Positions 36,053-45,614 of a DNA stretch of 64,000 bases are shown piece by piece. The stretch spans positions 1,488,001-1,552,000 of the forward strand of contig NZ_CP031727.1 in NCBI RefSeq assembly GCF_008806955.1, read 5' to 3'. Made by a program: the position numbers and the translations under genes. Source of the DNA: Cellvibrio sp. KY-YJ-3 (GTDB taxonomy: Bacteria; Pseudomonadota; Gammaproteobacteria; Pseudomonadales; Cellvibrionaceae). The first letter of the stretch is position 1, and each line of letters begins with the position of its first letter. The notes beneath the pieces are model-generated. The model searched no databases and was not told the DNA's origin. It was given only the letters and a program-made list of their open reading frames with translations.

Positions 36053-36573
36053 AAAAGCCTCTGTGTGTCCTTCCCTTACTGGGTGCTTTTTTGCTGGTCG
36101 GCTGTGGTCAGTCATCTCATCAGGATTTAATTGACTTTATGGAGGAGGCCAAACGGCGTCCAAAAGGGCAAATTGAACCATTGCCAACTTTTAGCCCCTA
36201 TCAGCCATTTGCATATAGTGCTATGACACTTCGTAGCCCATTTGAAAAACCGATTCCTGTTGATGAGACAGCGGCTAAAGGTGGGCGTACAGTGGTGCCT
36301 GATTTAACCAGGGAAAAAGAATTTCTTGAGCGTTTCAACGTTACTGCACTCAAGATGGTAGGTACTGTAGAAAAAGCAGGTAAATTGTGGGCATTAATTG
36401 ATAACGGTGAGCGTGACGTTGTACCCGTAACCATCGGTAATTATCTCGGATTGAATCACGGCAAAATTATTACAACTAGTCCATCGCAGATTGAAATTAT
36501 GGAAATCGTTGGTGATGGATCAAATGGTTGGGTTGAACGTCCCAGAATTATTAAATTAGAAGAGAAGGAATAA
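36049..36573 (+). CDS. pilP: Type IV pilus assembly lipoprotein PilP
   Basis: Inner-membrane lipoprotein (174 aa). The lipobox LLVGC ends the signal peptide (MKKPLCVLPLLGAFLLVGC). The disordered part contains EAKRRPKGQIEPLPTFSPYQPFAY, which contacts PilNO. The beta-sandwich C-terminal domain (MVGTVEKAGKLWALIDNGERDVVPVTIGNYLG) binds the PilQ N0 domain. The stop is 36 bases before the pilQ ATG, so the set is one operon. Confidence 0.95.
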   Translation: MKKPLCVLPLLGAFLLVGCGQSSHQDLIDFMEEAKRRPKGQIEPLPTFSPYQPFAYSAMTLRSPFEKPIPVDETAAKGGRTVVPDLTREKEFLERFNVTALKMVGTVEKAGKLWALIDNGERDVVPVTIGNYLGLNHGKIITTSPSQIEIMEIVGDGSNGWVERPRIIKLEEKE

Positions 36574-36609
36574 GCGGACATGTGTGCTCTATTCACTCCG
36601 GGGTTGAAT

Positions 36610-38755
36610 ATGCGTAAGTTTATATTGGTCTTGGTTGGTTTTGTTGCTACGCCATTTTCTATGGCTAACACCTTAACTGACATAGATTTTTTTTCAGTTA
36701 CCAGGCGAGCGTTTTGAAGTGCGCATGGCATTTGATTCTCCGCCTCAAATGCCACAGGGCTACACTATTGAAAAGCCTGCACGTATTGTACTCGATTTTC
36801 CTGATGCCATTAGTGCATTAAAGGAGCGCCGTTATCCCTTGGCGGTCGATAATGGCCAAAGTGCTATGGTGCTGACCAGCGATGGGCGTACGCGCTTGAT
36901 TTTAAATCTCAATGCGCTGGCTCCCTATACCACTCGCACAGATGGCAATAGTTTTATCGTCGAAGTTGGCGCTGCAAAGGCTGCTGACGCACAAAAATCT
37001 ATTCGTCCATCTGTTGAGATAGCGCAGAAAAGTGGGTTCAAAGAGGCAGATCCCGTAGCTAACCAAAACCGGATTACCAATGTTGATTTCCGTCGTGGTA
37101 CTGCAGGCGAAGGGCGAATAATTATTTCACTCTCTAACCCTAAAGTGGCTGCTGATATGGTTGGAACTGGAGCGGGAGTGCGTTTGACATTCAAGGATGC
37201 ATGGCTTCCTCCAGAGCTGCGACGTCGTCTGGATGTGGTGGATTTTGCTACTCCAGTGTCTTTGGTGAGTGCTGGCCAAGAAGGCGAGAGCGCTGTTTTA
37301 AATATTGCGGCAGGCGGAGACTTCGATTATTTGGCTTATCAGACGGATAACGAATATGTAGTTAGCATTAAACCGTTAACCGAGCAAGAAAAGCTTGAGA
37401 AGAAGAAAGATTTTGAATACACGGGCGAAAAATTATCTTTGGATTTTCAAGATATTGAAGTTCGTGCTGTATTGCAGATTATTGCTGACTTTACTGATTT
37501 GAACCTGGTTGCCAGCGATACCGTGCAAGGGCGAATTACTTTGCGCTTACAAAATGTACCTTGGGATCAAGCCTTGGAGATGGTTCTTAAAAACAAAGGT
37601 CTTGATAAACGTCAGGTTGGTAATGTGCTAATGGTTGCACCTGCCGCAGAAATTGCAGAGCGTGAGCGTCAGGAAATTACTACCAAGAAGCAACTGGAAG
37701 AGCTTGCACCACTCCGCACGGAATACATTCGTGTGCGCTATGCCAATGCGAAGGAGATGTTTGAACTATTTCGCGGGGAAGGCGGTGGCGGTGGTTCTGG
37801 TGGCGGTAGTGGTGGTAGCCGGGCAACGGGCAGCGTACTTTCAGAGCGTGGCCAAGGTGTTGTTGATGAGCGAACCAACTCAATTATCATTACTGACACC
37901 GCAGAGCGTATTGAAGCATTTAAGCGTTTGGTGGATCAAATTGATATTCCAATTCGCCAGGTAATGATTGAGGCAAGAATTGTTATCGCTAACACTGATT
38001 TTCAGCGCGAACTTGGCGTTCGCTGGGGCGGCATTGGATACAATGAAAAACCTGGCAGCAGAATTATTGACTTTGCCGGATCAAGAGAGGGACTAGATGA
38101 TACTGATGGCACCAGCCCACGTGACTGGTTCGTTTCTGATCCTGCTGATGGCAATTCATTCGATTTAAATGAAGCCGATGTTGTCGATCTTGCAGTTGCT
38201 AATCCCTATGCCTCTGCTGCAATTGGTGTACTGACTGATAACACCTATCTTGATTTAGAGTTGAGTGCTTTGGAAAATTCGGGCTACGCAGAAATTGTGT
38301 CGCAGCCAAAAGTTATCACCAGTGATAAACAATTAGCGATTATTAAGTCAGGTAAGGAAATTGGATACCAAGAAACTGCCCCTAGTGGTGGTACTACAAC
38401 TGGGTTCCGTGAAGCAGTATTGAAGTTAGAAGTTACACCGCAGATTACACCTGACAATCGCATAATTATGGATTTGATTGTGTGGAAAGATTCTATAGGA
38501 GCGAATACTCCATCTGGTGTGCCTACGGTTGATATCACTCGCTTAGAGACTAAAGTTTTGGTTAACAATGGTCAAACAGTTGTACTCGGCGGTGTATTCT
38601 CCTTAGAGGGAACCAAAGGTGAGAATAAGGTTCCGGTGCTAGGTGATATACCCTACTTGGGGCGCCTATTTAAGAAGACCACTGATAATCAATTCAAAAC
38701 TGAACTGTTGATTTTTGTTACCCCCAAACTGATGTCGGATACTCTGTCAAACTGA
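36610..38755 (+). CDS. pilQ: Type IV pilus secretin PilQ, with an apparent +1 frameshift near the N-terminus
   Basis: Outer-membrane secretin through which the pilus exits. From the ATG at 36610 the frame encodes a signal peptide ([19 protein letters not shown]) then LTDIDFF, and after a T8 run (36687-36694) ends at a TGA. The next frame carries on with [17 protein letters not shown] and stays open to 38755. With seven Ts the product would be 714 aa, the family size. Downstream are AMIN domains, an N1-type repeat region with a Gly-rich loop ([12 protein letters not shown]), and the secretin core [17 protein letters not shown]. Read literally, the main frame would begin at a GTG (36719) with no signal peptide. 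A sequencing error, phase variation or slippage are all possible. Confidence 0.88.
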
Positions 38756-39270
38756 TGCAAAAAACTAATGTGTTTCTGATCGGCCCCATGGGGGCCGGTA
38801 AATCTACAATCGGCCGCCTCTTGGCGGCCGAACTCAATTTAAGTTTCCGCGATAGTGATCGCGTCATTGAAGAACGCACTGGTGCCGATATTCCATGGAT
38901 ATTTGATATGGAAGGCGAGGAAGGTTTTCGTGAGCGAGAAACAGCGGTGCTACAAGAGCTTGCCGGTGAGCAGGATGCGGTGATTGCAACTGGTGGCGGA
39001 ATTGTATTGCGCGATCAAAATCGTTTATTAATGAAGCAATCTGGCTTCGTTTGTTATTTGACGGCCTCTATCGATCAGTTGGTTGAGCGTACAGCGCGTG
39101 ATAAAAAGCGCCCTCTGTTACAGGTTGAAAATCCTCGCCAAAAAATTATCGACCTGCTGGCATTGCGTGACCCCATGTACCGTGATGCCGCCGATTTTGT
39201 GGTGAATACAGATCGGCGCTCACCGAAAACAGTCGCTCAAGAAATCGCATCACTCGTACAAGGGGCCTAG
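38755..39270 (+). CDS. aroK: Shikimate kinase
   Basis: Phosphorylates shikimate in the chorismate pathway (171 aa). Walker A is [15 protein letters not shown]. The shikimate-binding Asp/Arg appear in [17 protein letters not shown] and [12 protein letters not shown], the GGG motif in [11 protein letters not shown], and the LID in ARDKKRPLL. The ATG overlaps the pilQ stop (TGATG), so translation is coupled to the pilus operon. aroB follows after a terminator. This pilQ-aroK-aroB order is common in gammaproteobacteria. Confidence 0.96.
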   Translation: MQKTNVFLIGPMGAGKSTIGRLLAAELNLSFRDSDRVIEERTGADIPWIFDMEGEEGFRERETAVLQELAGEQDAVIATGGGIVLRDQNRLLMKQSGFVCYLTASIDQLVERTARDKKRPLLQVENPRQKIIDLLALRDPMYRDAADFVVNTDRRSPKTVAQEIASLVQGA

Positions 39271-39284
39271 AGCCCCTTTTCTTT
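39260..39284 (+). terminator. Terminator overlapping the aroK stop
   Basis: AAGGGGC and GCCCCTT form a seven-base stem with loop CTAGA that includes the aroK stop codon; a TTTTCTTTT tract follows. It is short but GC-rich and may only partly stop transcription before aroB. Confidence 0.65.
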
Positions 39285-39340
39285 TGATGCCATCTTCAGG
39301 ATTGTTTGGTTTTACTTTTCGTTCCCTTTTTATCCCGAAC

Positions 39341-39361
39341 AGCACTTTATGATAAAGTGCT
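39341..39361. repeat. Perfect 21-base palindrome in the aroB leader
   Basis: AGCACTTTAT and ATAAAGTGCT flank a single G, 33 bases before the aroB ATG. It contains a TATGAT that could be a -10 box. It may be an operator or an mRNA hairpin; I recognise no specific regulator. Confidence 0.45.
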
Positions 39362-39394
39362 GGTTTATTTATTTTGCTGTGCAGGGCAAGTGTT

Positions 39395-40480
39395 ATGCAG
39401 GTTTTAACCGTTAATTTGGATGATCGCAGTTACCCGATTTATATTGGCGAAGCGTTATTGTCGCAATCTGAATTGCTCGCTAAACATATTCGTGGGCGTC
39501 AGGTTTGTGTGGTGACTAATGATCGGGTCGCGCCCCTTTATCTGGATAACCTCTGTGCAGCGCTTGCAACTTATCAGATTAGTCAGGTGATATTGCCTGA
39601 TGGTGAGAGCCATAAAACATTAGAGGTATGGGCTGGTATTTTTGATACTTTATTGGAAGAGCGACACAATCGTACTACTACACTGATTGCATTGGGGGGT
39701 GGTGTGGTTGGTGATATGACTGGTTTTGCTGCGGCCTGTTACCAGCGCGGTGTGGATTTTATTCAGATACCAACAACCCTATTGTCTATGGTCGATTCAT
39801 CGGTTGGTGGTAAAACCGGCGTGAACCATCCGTTGGGCAAAAATATGATCGGCGCTTTTTACCAGCCGCAATGTGTGCTTGCCGATATCTCGCTGCTGTC
39901 CACTTTGCCGGCGCGCGAACTCTCGGCGGGTATCGCCGAAATTATCAAATACGGTTTAATTTCTGATTATGATTTTTTTGTGTGGCTGGAAAATAATATC
40001 GATGCGTTGATGCGCGGTGATGTGTCGGCCTTGAGTTATGCAGTACAGCGCTCGTGCGAAAATAAAGCGGCTGTTGTTGCCCAGGATGAGCGCGAAGGTG
40101 GATTGCGCGCAATTCTGAATTTGGGGCATACCTTTGGCCATGCCATTGAAACTGCTCAGGGTTATGGCAATTGGTTACACGGTGAGGCTGTCGCTGCTGG
40201 TATGGCGATGGCGGCAGATCTCTCCTGGCGACGTGGTGCAATTAGTGCGGCTGAGCTAACGCGGATTATCGATTTATTAACTCGCGCCAATCTTCCTACC
40301 AAAGCGCCGGCAGACATGAGCCCTGAACAGTTTATGGAATTGATGGGGGTGGATAAAAAAGTGTTGGATGGTCGCCTGCGTTTGGTATTACTTGAGTCAA
40401 TGGGTAAAGCCATCACTACCAGTGATATAGATCTGGCGATGTTGCTGCAGACTTTCGAAGCCTGCAGAGCAGATTCGTAA
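39395..40480 (+). CDS. aroB: 3-dehydroquinate synthase
   Basis: NAD- and metal-dependent enzyme (361 aa) that cyclises DAHP to 3-dehydroquinate, the second step of the shikimate pathway. Visible blocks are [35 protein letters not shown] (NAD binding), [22 protein letters not shown] and the metal-binding [15 protein letters not shown]-like NLGHTFGHA and GEAVAAGM. I chose the ATG at 39395 (MQVLTVNL) as the family start. The next gene, a DamX-like protein, starts 20 bases after the stop. Confidence 0.96.
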   Translation: MQVLTVNLDDRSYPIYIGEALLSQSELLAKHIRGRQVCVVTNDRVAPLYLDNLCAALATYQISQVILPDGESHKTLEVWAGIFDTLLEERHNRTTTLIALGGGVVGDMTGFAAACYQRGVDFIQIPTTLLSMVDSSVGGKTGVNHPLGKNMIGAFYQPQCVLADISLLSTLPARELSAGIAEIIKYGLISDYDFFVWLENNIDALMRGDVSALSYAVQRSCENKAAVVAQDEREGGLRAILNLGHTFGHAIETAQGYGNWLHGEAVAAGMAMAADLSWRRGAISAAELTRIIDLLTRANLPTKAPADMSPEQFMELMGVDKKVLDGRLRLVLLESMGKAITTSDIDLAMLLQTFEACRADS

Positions 40481-40500
40481 TTGGTGCAGAGAGAGAATTG

Positions 40501-42213
40501 ATGATGACTGGAGACTCACCTTTGCGCGCCCAACCCGATAGTCGCATTCTTGATCGGCCGGCCGGTCAGCAAGGCTACTTGTTTGATTTGCCCGATACGT
40601 CGAGTGATGAGCAGTTATTGGCTGATTATCGTCAACGTTATGGTTTGTCTGAAGATCCCTTTGCACAGGATTATTCTTTTCCTCTATTCACCGGAGCGGG
40701 TCGGCGCCAATTACTTGATCAGTTGTTGCACCTCTGCCAATTTAGCAACAGTGTATTGGTGGTATCTGGTGAAGCGGGCTTGGGTAAAACCCGCACTGCA
40801 CACGCGTTCATGGATTCCTTGTCAGATCAGGATCAGATCTGTTTTCTGAGTCTGCAATCAGCGCAGAATCTTGAGCAGGTATTGACCGTTATTGCTCAGA
40901 CATTTGGCATTAATGCTGGTCCATTACCTTCGGTGGAAAACTTGTTGTCGGCGATTGAGGCATTTATTGCCGAAGAGGCTATGGTTGAGGAGGAAGGTTT
41001 GGCGGTAGTGGTGGTTGATAACGCCCAGCTGCTCGATGACCAGACCCTCGCCGTACTTACGGCGCTGCTTAACAATTTCCCCCAGCAAAATCGCTTGCAC
41101 CTCGCCTTATTTGCCGAACCATCATTAATGAGTCGTCTGGAGCGAGCCAGCCCGGAAACTTTACTCATAAATGATTTTCACCTGCAACCATTCAGCCTTG
41201 CAGAATCGGTCGACTATCTAAATTTCCGAATGGAGATGGCGGATTATCTTGGGCCAGAAATATTTAGTGAGTCAATGGTGGACCCTTGGTGGCGCCAGGC
41301 GCAGGGGCACTTGGGGATTCTGCACGAGTGTGCGCAGGAGCGTCTGCTGGAATCAGTTACGCCAAAATTGGCATTTGATAAACGCTCTTTACCAGTTGCC
41401 CATATTATTGCGATTGCATTGTTGATTGCCGTGGTGGGGGTGGCTTTCCTTTACATGGGGGATGAGGATAAACCAGTCGCTCCTGTGGTGGTTGCGCCCG
41501 CATTGGCTCCAAGTACCAGTCAGGCTGTGAGCAGTAGTGCACTTGAGTTGACGTCAACGAACACCCCGGTACAGCCTTTGCTGCAGAGTCTGCCTCAGCC
41601 ACAACAACCCAATCAAATGGCTGCTCAACAGGCTCAAGCCCAGAATGCCCAAGTACAACCGACAGGTTCGGAAACCCAGGCTAGCAATGAATTTGCGCGC
41701 GAAGAGGTTGTACCTTTGGCGCAATTACCAACCACCTCGGTGAAAAAGCCAGAGGTCACGTCCAGCGCTCCCACGGCAACCGTACCCCAACAACCTGTTG
41801 TTGAGGCAGCGCCAACTGTTGTGGCGCCCGCACCGGTTAAGCCGGAACCCCAGCCTGTTGCAGTCGAGCCTGTATCCAAACCGGTGGAGAAAAAACCCTT
41901 GGCAACCACTGCAAGCCAACAAGAGCGAAATATTCTGGCGTGGGGTGCTTTCGAGTACACAGTGCAGCTTTTGGGTGTGAGCAACCGTAAAGCAGCGCTG
42001 GATTATATGGCTGCCCAGCCCAATAAAACCGAGTTGTTGATGTTTAAAAGCAAACGTCAGGGCAATGATTGGTTTGTCGTGATTACTGGTCGTTTTGCCA
42101 GTTCCGCTGAGGCACGTCAGGCGATTGGTCGTTTGCCAGCGGCACAGCGTGATGCAGGCCCCTGGCCACGGGATGTAAAAACTATTCAGGCAGAAATCAA
42201 AGCTGCGCTGTGA
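40501..42213 (+). CDS. DamX-like AAA/SPOR-domain protein
   Basis: A 570-residue protein. The N-terminal ExeA-like AAA domain has Walker A SGEAGLGKT (about residues 89-97), Walker B VVVVDNAQLL and a sensor-like FHLQPFSLAESVDYL. One membrane helix (IIAIALLIAVVGVAFLYM, about 302-320) leads to a Pro/Gln/Val-rich periplasmic linker and a C-terminal SPOR domain (YTVQLLGVSNRKAALDYMAAQ...). DamX binds septal peptidoglycan. It follows aroB as in enterics and Pseudomonas. Full ATPase domains are typical of this aroB-linked form. Confidence 0.88.
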   Translation: MMTGDSPLRAQPDSRILDRPAGQQGYLFDLPDTSSDEQLLADYRQRYGLSEDPFAQDYSFPLFTGAGRRQLLDQLLHLCQFSNSVLVVSGEAGLGKTRTAHAFMDSLSDQDQICFLSLQSAQNLEQVLTVIAQTFGINAGPLPSVENLLSAIEAFIAEEAMVEEEGLAVVVVDNAQLLDDQTLAVLTALLNNFPQQNRLHLALFAEPSLMSRLERASPETLLINDFHLQPFSLAESVDYLNFRMEMADYLGPEIFSESMVDPWWRQAQGHLGILHECAQERLLESVTPKLAFDKRSLPVAHIIAIALLIAVVGVAFLYMGDEDKPVAPVVVAPALAPSTSQAVSSSALELTSTNTPVQPLLQSLPQPQQPNQMAAQQAQAQNAQVQPTGSETQASNEFAREEVVPLAQLPTTSVKKPEVTSSAPTATVPQQPVVEAAPTVVAPAPVKPEPQPVAVEPVSKPVEKKPLATTASQQERNILAWGAFEYTVQLLGVSNRKAALDYMAAQPNKTELLMFKSKRQGNDWFVVITGRFASSAEARQAIGRLPAAQRDAGPWPRDVKTIQAEIKAAL

Positions 42214-42234
42214 TAATTATTGTGGCGACAGCAT

Positions 42235-42264
42235 AAAAAACGCGGCCCGTGAGCCGCGTTTTTT
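42235..42264. terminator. Bidirectional terminator between damX-like gene and gcvH
   Basis: AAAAAACGCGGC (42235-42246) and GCCGCGTTTTTT (42253-42264) form a perfect 12-base stem with a six-base loop. It serves both convergent genes. Confidence 0.92.
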
Positions 42265-42285
42265 ATCGTTTGTATGTGCTCGCGA

Positions 42286-42678
42286 TTAATCTTCGCTTTC
42301 GATCAGTTCGCGGTATTCCGCTGCATCCATGGCTTCGTCCAGCTCTGCCAAATCATCAGGTTTTACGCGGAAAAACCAGCCGTCATCATAGGGTGAGCTA
42401 TTGACGGTTTCGGGAGCATCTTGCAGCGCTTCGTTCACCGCAACAACTTCACCGGATACCAGTGAATAGATATCAGAAGCTGCTTTTACCGATTCCACTA
42501 CGCCCGCTTCTTCACCGATGGCTACGCGCGAACCCACTTCCGGTGTTTCCACATAAACAACATCGCCCAATGCGTCCTGAGCGTGATCGGTAATCCCGAT
42601 GGTCACAGTGCCGTCTTCTTCAACACGCGCCCATTCGTGGCTGCTAAGGTATTTCAGTTCTTTGCGAATATCGCTCAT
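42286..42678 (-). CDS. gcvH: Glycine cleavage system H protein
   Basis: Lipoyl carrier (130 aa) that shuttles the aminomethyl group between the P, T and L proteins. The lipoylated lysine is in [14 protein letters not shown] (residue 65). Other family blocks are [26 protein letters not shown] and [27 protein letters not shown]. It lies 86 bases downstream of gcvT. The P-protein gene is not in the window, so gcvP must be elsewhere, as in several Pseudomonas species with split loci. Confidence 0.97.
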   Translation of the reverse strand: MSDIRKELKYLSSHEWARVEEDGTVTIGITDHAQDALGDVVYVETPEVGSRVAIGEEAGVVESVKAASDIYSLVSGEVVAVNEALQDAPETVNSSPYDDGWFFRVKPDDLAELDEAMDAAEYRELIESED

Positions 42679-42764
42679 GATTGTTTTCCTGTGAAAATTT
42701 TTAACGTTGTACGATCTTAGTGTCGATGCTGCTTCATTTCAAATCAGCAGCGTAAATAACGGTA

Positions 42765-43853
42765 TTAGATGAGCGCTTTGCCGTGGCGCACAAAATTCGG
42801 GGCAACTACCTCAACGGTAACTTGCTTGCCGCGCATCTCTACCTGACAGTGACTGCCGATGCTGCGGGGTACACGCGCCAGAGCAATAGAATAGCCCAAG
42901 CTGGGTGAAAATGTGCCGCTGGTGATTACGCCTTTTTCCTCGCAGCCCTCTATGCTGACCACTTGCTCGGCGCGCAATACACCGCGTTCGCGCAGTACCA
43001 ATCCCACCAGTTTGTGGCTGTTACCTGCTGCTTTTTGGGCCTCCAATATCGGGCGGCCAATAAAGTTGCGCTCCAGTGGTTGCCAGGCGATGGTCCAGCC
43101 CATATTGGCGGCTAAGGGTGATACGGTTTCATCCATTTCGTGACCATAGAGATTCATCCCTGCTTCAAGGCGCAAGGTGTCGCGTGCGCCTAAACCGCAG
43201 GGAGCAATACCTGCATCCGCCAATGCCTGCCAAAAAGCGGGAGCCTGTTCATTGGGTAGCATAATTTCCAGACCGTCTTCACCGGTATAACCTGTACGGC
43301 CAATAAACCAGCCGCCAGCAGGTAATCCCTGGAATACTTTCAGATCGGCAATAATCGCGGCACGCTCGGCAGTGACTACTGATGACGCAATACGAATGGC
43401 GTCGGGGCCTTGCACGGCAATCATCGCCAGTTCCGGGCGTTCGGTAAGAGTGACGGTAAAATCGGCGGCGATGTTGTTCATCCAGGCCAAATCTTTTTCA
43501 CGCGTGCTGCAGTTCACTACCACACGATACCAATCGCCCAGGTTGTAAACGATCAGGTCATCAATGACACCACCCTCGTGGTTGAGCATGCCGCTGTACA
43601 GCGCTTTACCCAGGTTGCCGTCGAGTTTGGCGACATCATTGGCGAGCAAATATTGCAGATAGGCTTTAGCTTGGCTGCCGGTGACATCGACTACCGTCAT
43701 GTGTGACACATCAAACATGCCCGCGGTTTGACGTACCTTGTGGTGCTCTTCAATTTGCGAGCCGTAGTGCAGTGGCATGTCCCAGCCGCCGAAATCCACC
43801 AGTTTTCCGCCCATGGCTTGATGGGTGGCGTAGAGAGCGGTTTTATTGCCCAT
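42765..43853 (-). CDS. gcvT: Glycine cleavage system aminomethyltransferase (T protein)
   Basis: Tetrahydrofolate-dependent enzyme (362 aa) that releases ammonia from the H-protein-bound intermediate and forms 5,10-methylene-THF. Characteristic parts are [24 protein letters not shown], the [13 protein letters not shown] block, [15 protein letters not shown] (folate site) and [21 protein letters not shown]. The substrate-binding Asp lies in the central domain. It begins the gcvTH pair. A predicted promoter lies just upstream; I found no glycine riboswitch. Confidence 0.96.
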   Translation of the reverse strand: MGNKTALYATHQAMGGKLVDFGGWDMPLHYGSQIEEHHKVRQTAGMFDVSHMTVVDVTGSQAKAYLQYLLANDVAKLDGNLGKALYSGMLNHEGGVIDDLIVYNLGDWYRVVVNCSTREKDLAWMNNIAADFTVTLTERPELAMIAVQGPDAIRIASSVVTAERAAIIADLKVFQGLPAGGWFIGRTGYTGEDGLEIMLPNEQAPAFWQALADAGIAPCGLGARDTLRLEAGMNLYGHEMDETVSPLAANMGWTIAWQPLERNFIGRPILEAQKAAGNSHKLVGLVLRERGVLRAEQVVSIEGCEEKGVITSGTFSPSLGYSIALARVPRSIGSHCQVEMRGKQVTVEVVAPNFVRHGKALI

Positions 43854-43894
43854 GGGTTTTACCTGCAGAGGAGGGGGGGTTAAGAAAGGCGCGC

Positions 43895-43924
43895 ATTTTA
43901 GGCGCCCGCTGTCACGCTGTCCAA
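43895..43924 (-). promoter_or_regulatory. Predicted gcvT promoter
   Basis: On the minus strand TTGGAC and TAAAAT are 18 bases apart, just beyond the terminator of the PEBP gene and 42 bases before the gcvT ATG. Confidence 0.5.
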
Positions 43925-43927
43925 CGA

Positions 43928-43963
43928 CTTAATGCCGGCGCTGGTTAAAGCGCCGGCATTAAG
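43928..43963 (-). terminator. Terminator after the PEBP gene
   Basis: CTTAATGCCGGCGCT and AGCGCCGGCATTAAG are perfect 15-base complements around a six-base loop. No long T run follows on the minus strand, so it might also protect an mRNA end. Confidence 0.75.
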
Positions 43964-43980
43964 CTGAAATAAACGCGGAA

Positions 43981-44544
43981 TTAACGGCCGTAGTAGGCGG
44001 TGAAGCTGGTTTGGTCGATGCGGTTGGCGTTGATCATATAACCGATAAGTGCGGCAGTTGCGCCTTCGGGGATCTCCAGTTTTTCGGCACTGAGCGCATG
44101 CAACGTAAAAATGTAGCGATGGGGTTTATCGCCCACCGGTGGGCAGGCGCCACCGAAACCAGTGCTGCCAAAATCGGTGCGACCCTGAGCGCTGCCTGCT
44201 GGAAGGTTTTTGCCATCCGCTGTACCGGCACCAGCGGCGATTTTATTGGCGCTGGCCGGAATGTTATAGACCACCCAATGCCACCAGCCTGAACCGGTTG
44301 GTGCGTCGGGGTCATAAACGGTGAGTGCATAGCTTTTGGTGCCTTGCGGTGCATTGGTCCATAACAGTTCGGGCGAAATATTGTTGCCGGTACAGCCAAA
44401 ACCATTAAATACCTGATCGGTGGTGAGTGTTGTGCCGGGTTTGATGCTGGGGCTGGAGAGTGCAAAATCTGCAGCCATAGCGACGTTAATAAATAGACTG
44501 CCCACTAATCCCACTGCGGCGCTGAATAAACTTCTGTTGATCAT
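43981..44544 (-). CDS. Periplasmic YbhB/YbcL family PEBP-like protein
   Basis: A 187-residue protein with a signal peptide (LFSAAVGLVGSLFINVAMAA). The PEBP fold shows FNGFGCTGNNISPELLW, SYALTVYDPDAPTGSGWWHWVVYNIP (anion-binding pocket) and ACPPVGDKPHRYIFTLHALSAEKLEIPEG. The YbhB/YbcL branch is related to Raf kinase inhibitor protein, but its bacterial role is poorly understood. It appears monocistronic, between the FHA/protease unit and gcvT. Confidence 0.9.
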   Translation of the reverse strand: MINRSLFSAAVGLVGSLFINVAMAADFALSSPSIKPGTTLTTDQVFNGFGCTGNNISPELLWTNAPQGTKSYALTVYDPDAPTGSGWWHWVVYNIPASANKIAAGAGTADGKNLPAGSAQGRTDFGSTGFGGACPPVGDKPHRYIFTLHALSAEKLEIPEGATAALIGYMINANRIDQTSFTAYYGR

Positions 44545-44564
44545 CGGTGATCTCCTGTAAACAA

Positions 44565-45614
44565 TTATGGTTGGCTTGGCGTGTTGGTTATAGCGGCACT
44601 GCTGCTATTACCGGATGCAGCACTGCTGCTTTGAGTGGCGCCTTCCTCTTTTTTCGGGCCATCTTCATCACTGCTGTCTTTGCGATTGCTATCCACTGTG
44701 GCTTTGAGTGAGTCAATGTCGGTCATAAATTCCGCCAAACTCACATCGCGACTGATACGCAAGGCGGGCGGATAAAGTTGACTCAGGTAAAGCGCATCGC
44801 CCAAGTGATTGCTGGCCTGATATTGCTTGGTCATGGAGATGCCCGAGCCAGCCAGCGCCAGCGCCAGCAAATAAAGTTTCAGACGTCCGGGGCGTTTGTT
44901 GCCCGCGGTACGCATGTGGAAGTAGAGGGTTATCGCGCAGATAAAAATCAGCGGGTGCACTGTGAAATGTGCCAAGGTCTCCCAACTAAAGGCATAGGCG
45001 AGCATGCTGCTCAGGTAGTCCCACAGTTCCAGCCCTGCAAGCCCCAAACTCACAATAAACAAGTGGCGACCAAAGCGCGCTTGACCGTTGAGAAGTTTGC
45101 TAAAGATGGCCCAGATGCCGCTCCAGCCCAGCGCAAAACCGATCACGCTGACCAGTTCGAGCAGGTATTTGCTGAGTGTGCCCTGATTCAAATCGCTCAG
45201 CCAGGTGGTCAGCAGGCCGGTTGCCACGAGCAATACCAAACCGGCAAGCGCTGGTAACAAACCTTCCCAGCGGTGATTGGTAAAGTCGGTTTGCTCGGCC
45301 GCGACCTGATAATCCGGCGTGCGAATGCGCAGACGAGTATGGCCCAAGCGGTACACCGCATCCCCATCTACTACAAAAAAGCGTTCGCGATGATTGGCGC
45401 GGGTGATGCCGTTAAAACTGTCCAGATCATTGATGATCAGTTCATCTAATTGATTGAGTTCAATCTGGGCGTGATGCGCTGCGGTGTGCGGGTCATCGAG
45501 AATAATATCGTTGTCATAGGCGCGGCCTATGCGAATGGGTAATTGGGTCAATTTGTGGCGATGAAGTACCTCGCCATCCGCGGTCAGCTGCTCAACAAAC
45601 AAAAGGCGGTTCAT
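44565..45614 (-). CDS. FHA-domain membrane protein
   Basis: A 349-residue protein. The N-terminal FHA domain (about 20-105) carries IRIGRAYDNDIILDDPHTAAHHAQIEL and DLDSFNGI, the phosphothreonine-binding Arg, Ser/His and Asn pattern. Five or so hydrophobic helices follow (about 118-260), then a charged Ser/Ala-rich tail. The start overlaps the protease stop (ATGA), so the two are coupled. A phospho-dependent partner is implied but no kinase or phosphatase gene is near. The architecture with a coupled protease is unusual. Confidence 0.82.
   Translation of the reverse strand: MNRLLFVEQLTADGEVLHRHKLTQLPIRIGRAYDNDIILDDPHTAAHHAQIELNQLDELIINDLDSFNGITRANHRERFFVVDGDAVYRLGHTRLRIRTPDYQVAAEQTDFTNHRWEGLLPALAGLVLLVATGLLTTWLSDLNQGTLSKYLLELVSVIGFALGWSGIWAIFSKLLNGQARFGRHLFIVSLGLAGLELWDYLSSMLAYAFSWETLAHFTVHPLIFICAITLYFHMRTAGNKRPGRLKLYLLALALAGSGISMTKQYQASNHLGDALYLSQLYPPALRISRDVSLAEFMTDIDSLKATVDSNRKDSSDEDGPKKEEGATQSSSAASGNSSSAAITNTPSQP

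Noticed and set aside
36719-36724. GTG at 36719 as the true pilQ start
   Set aside because: It would give a secretin without a signal peptide and cut into the first AMIN domain. The upstream signal peptide in the other frame explains the gene better.
43854-43927. Glycine riboswitch upstream of gcvT
   Set aside because: The region is only about 70 bases with no aptamer-like core; it holds a simple promoter.
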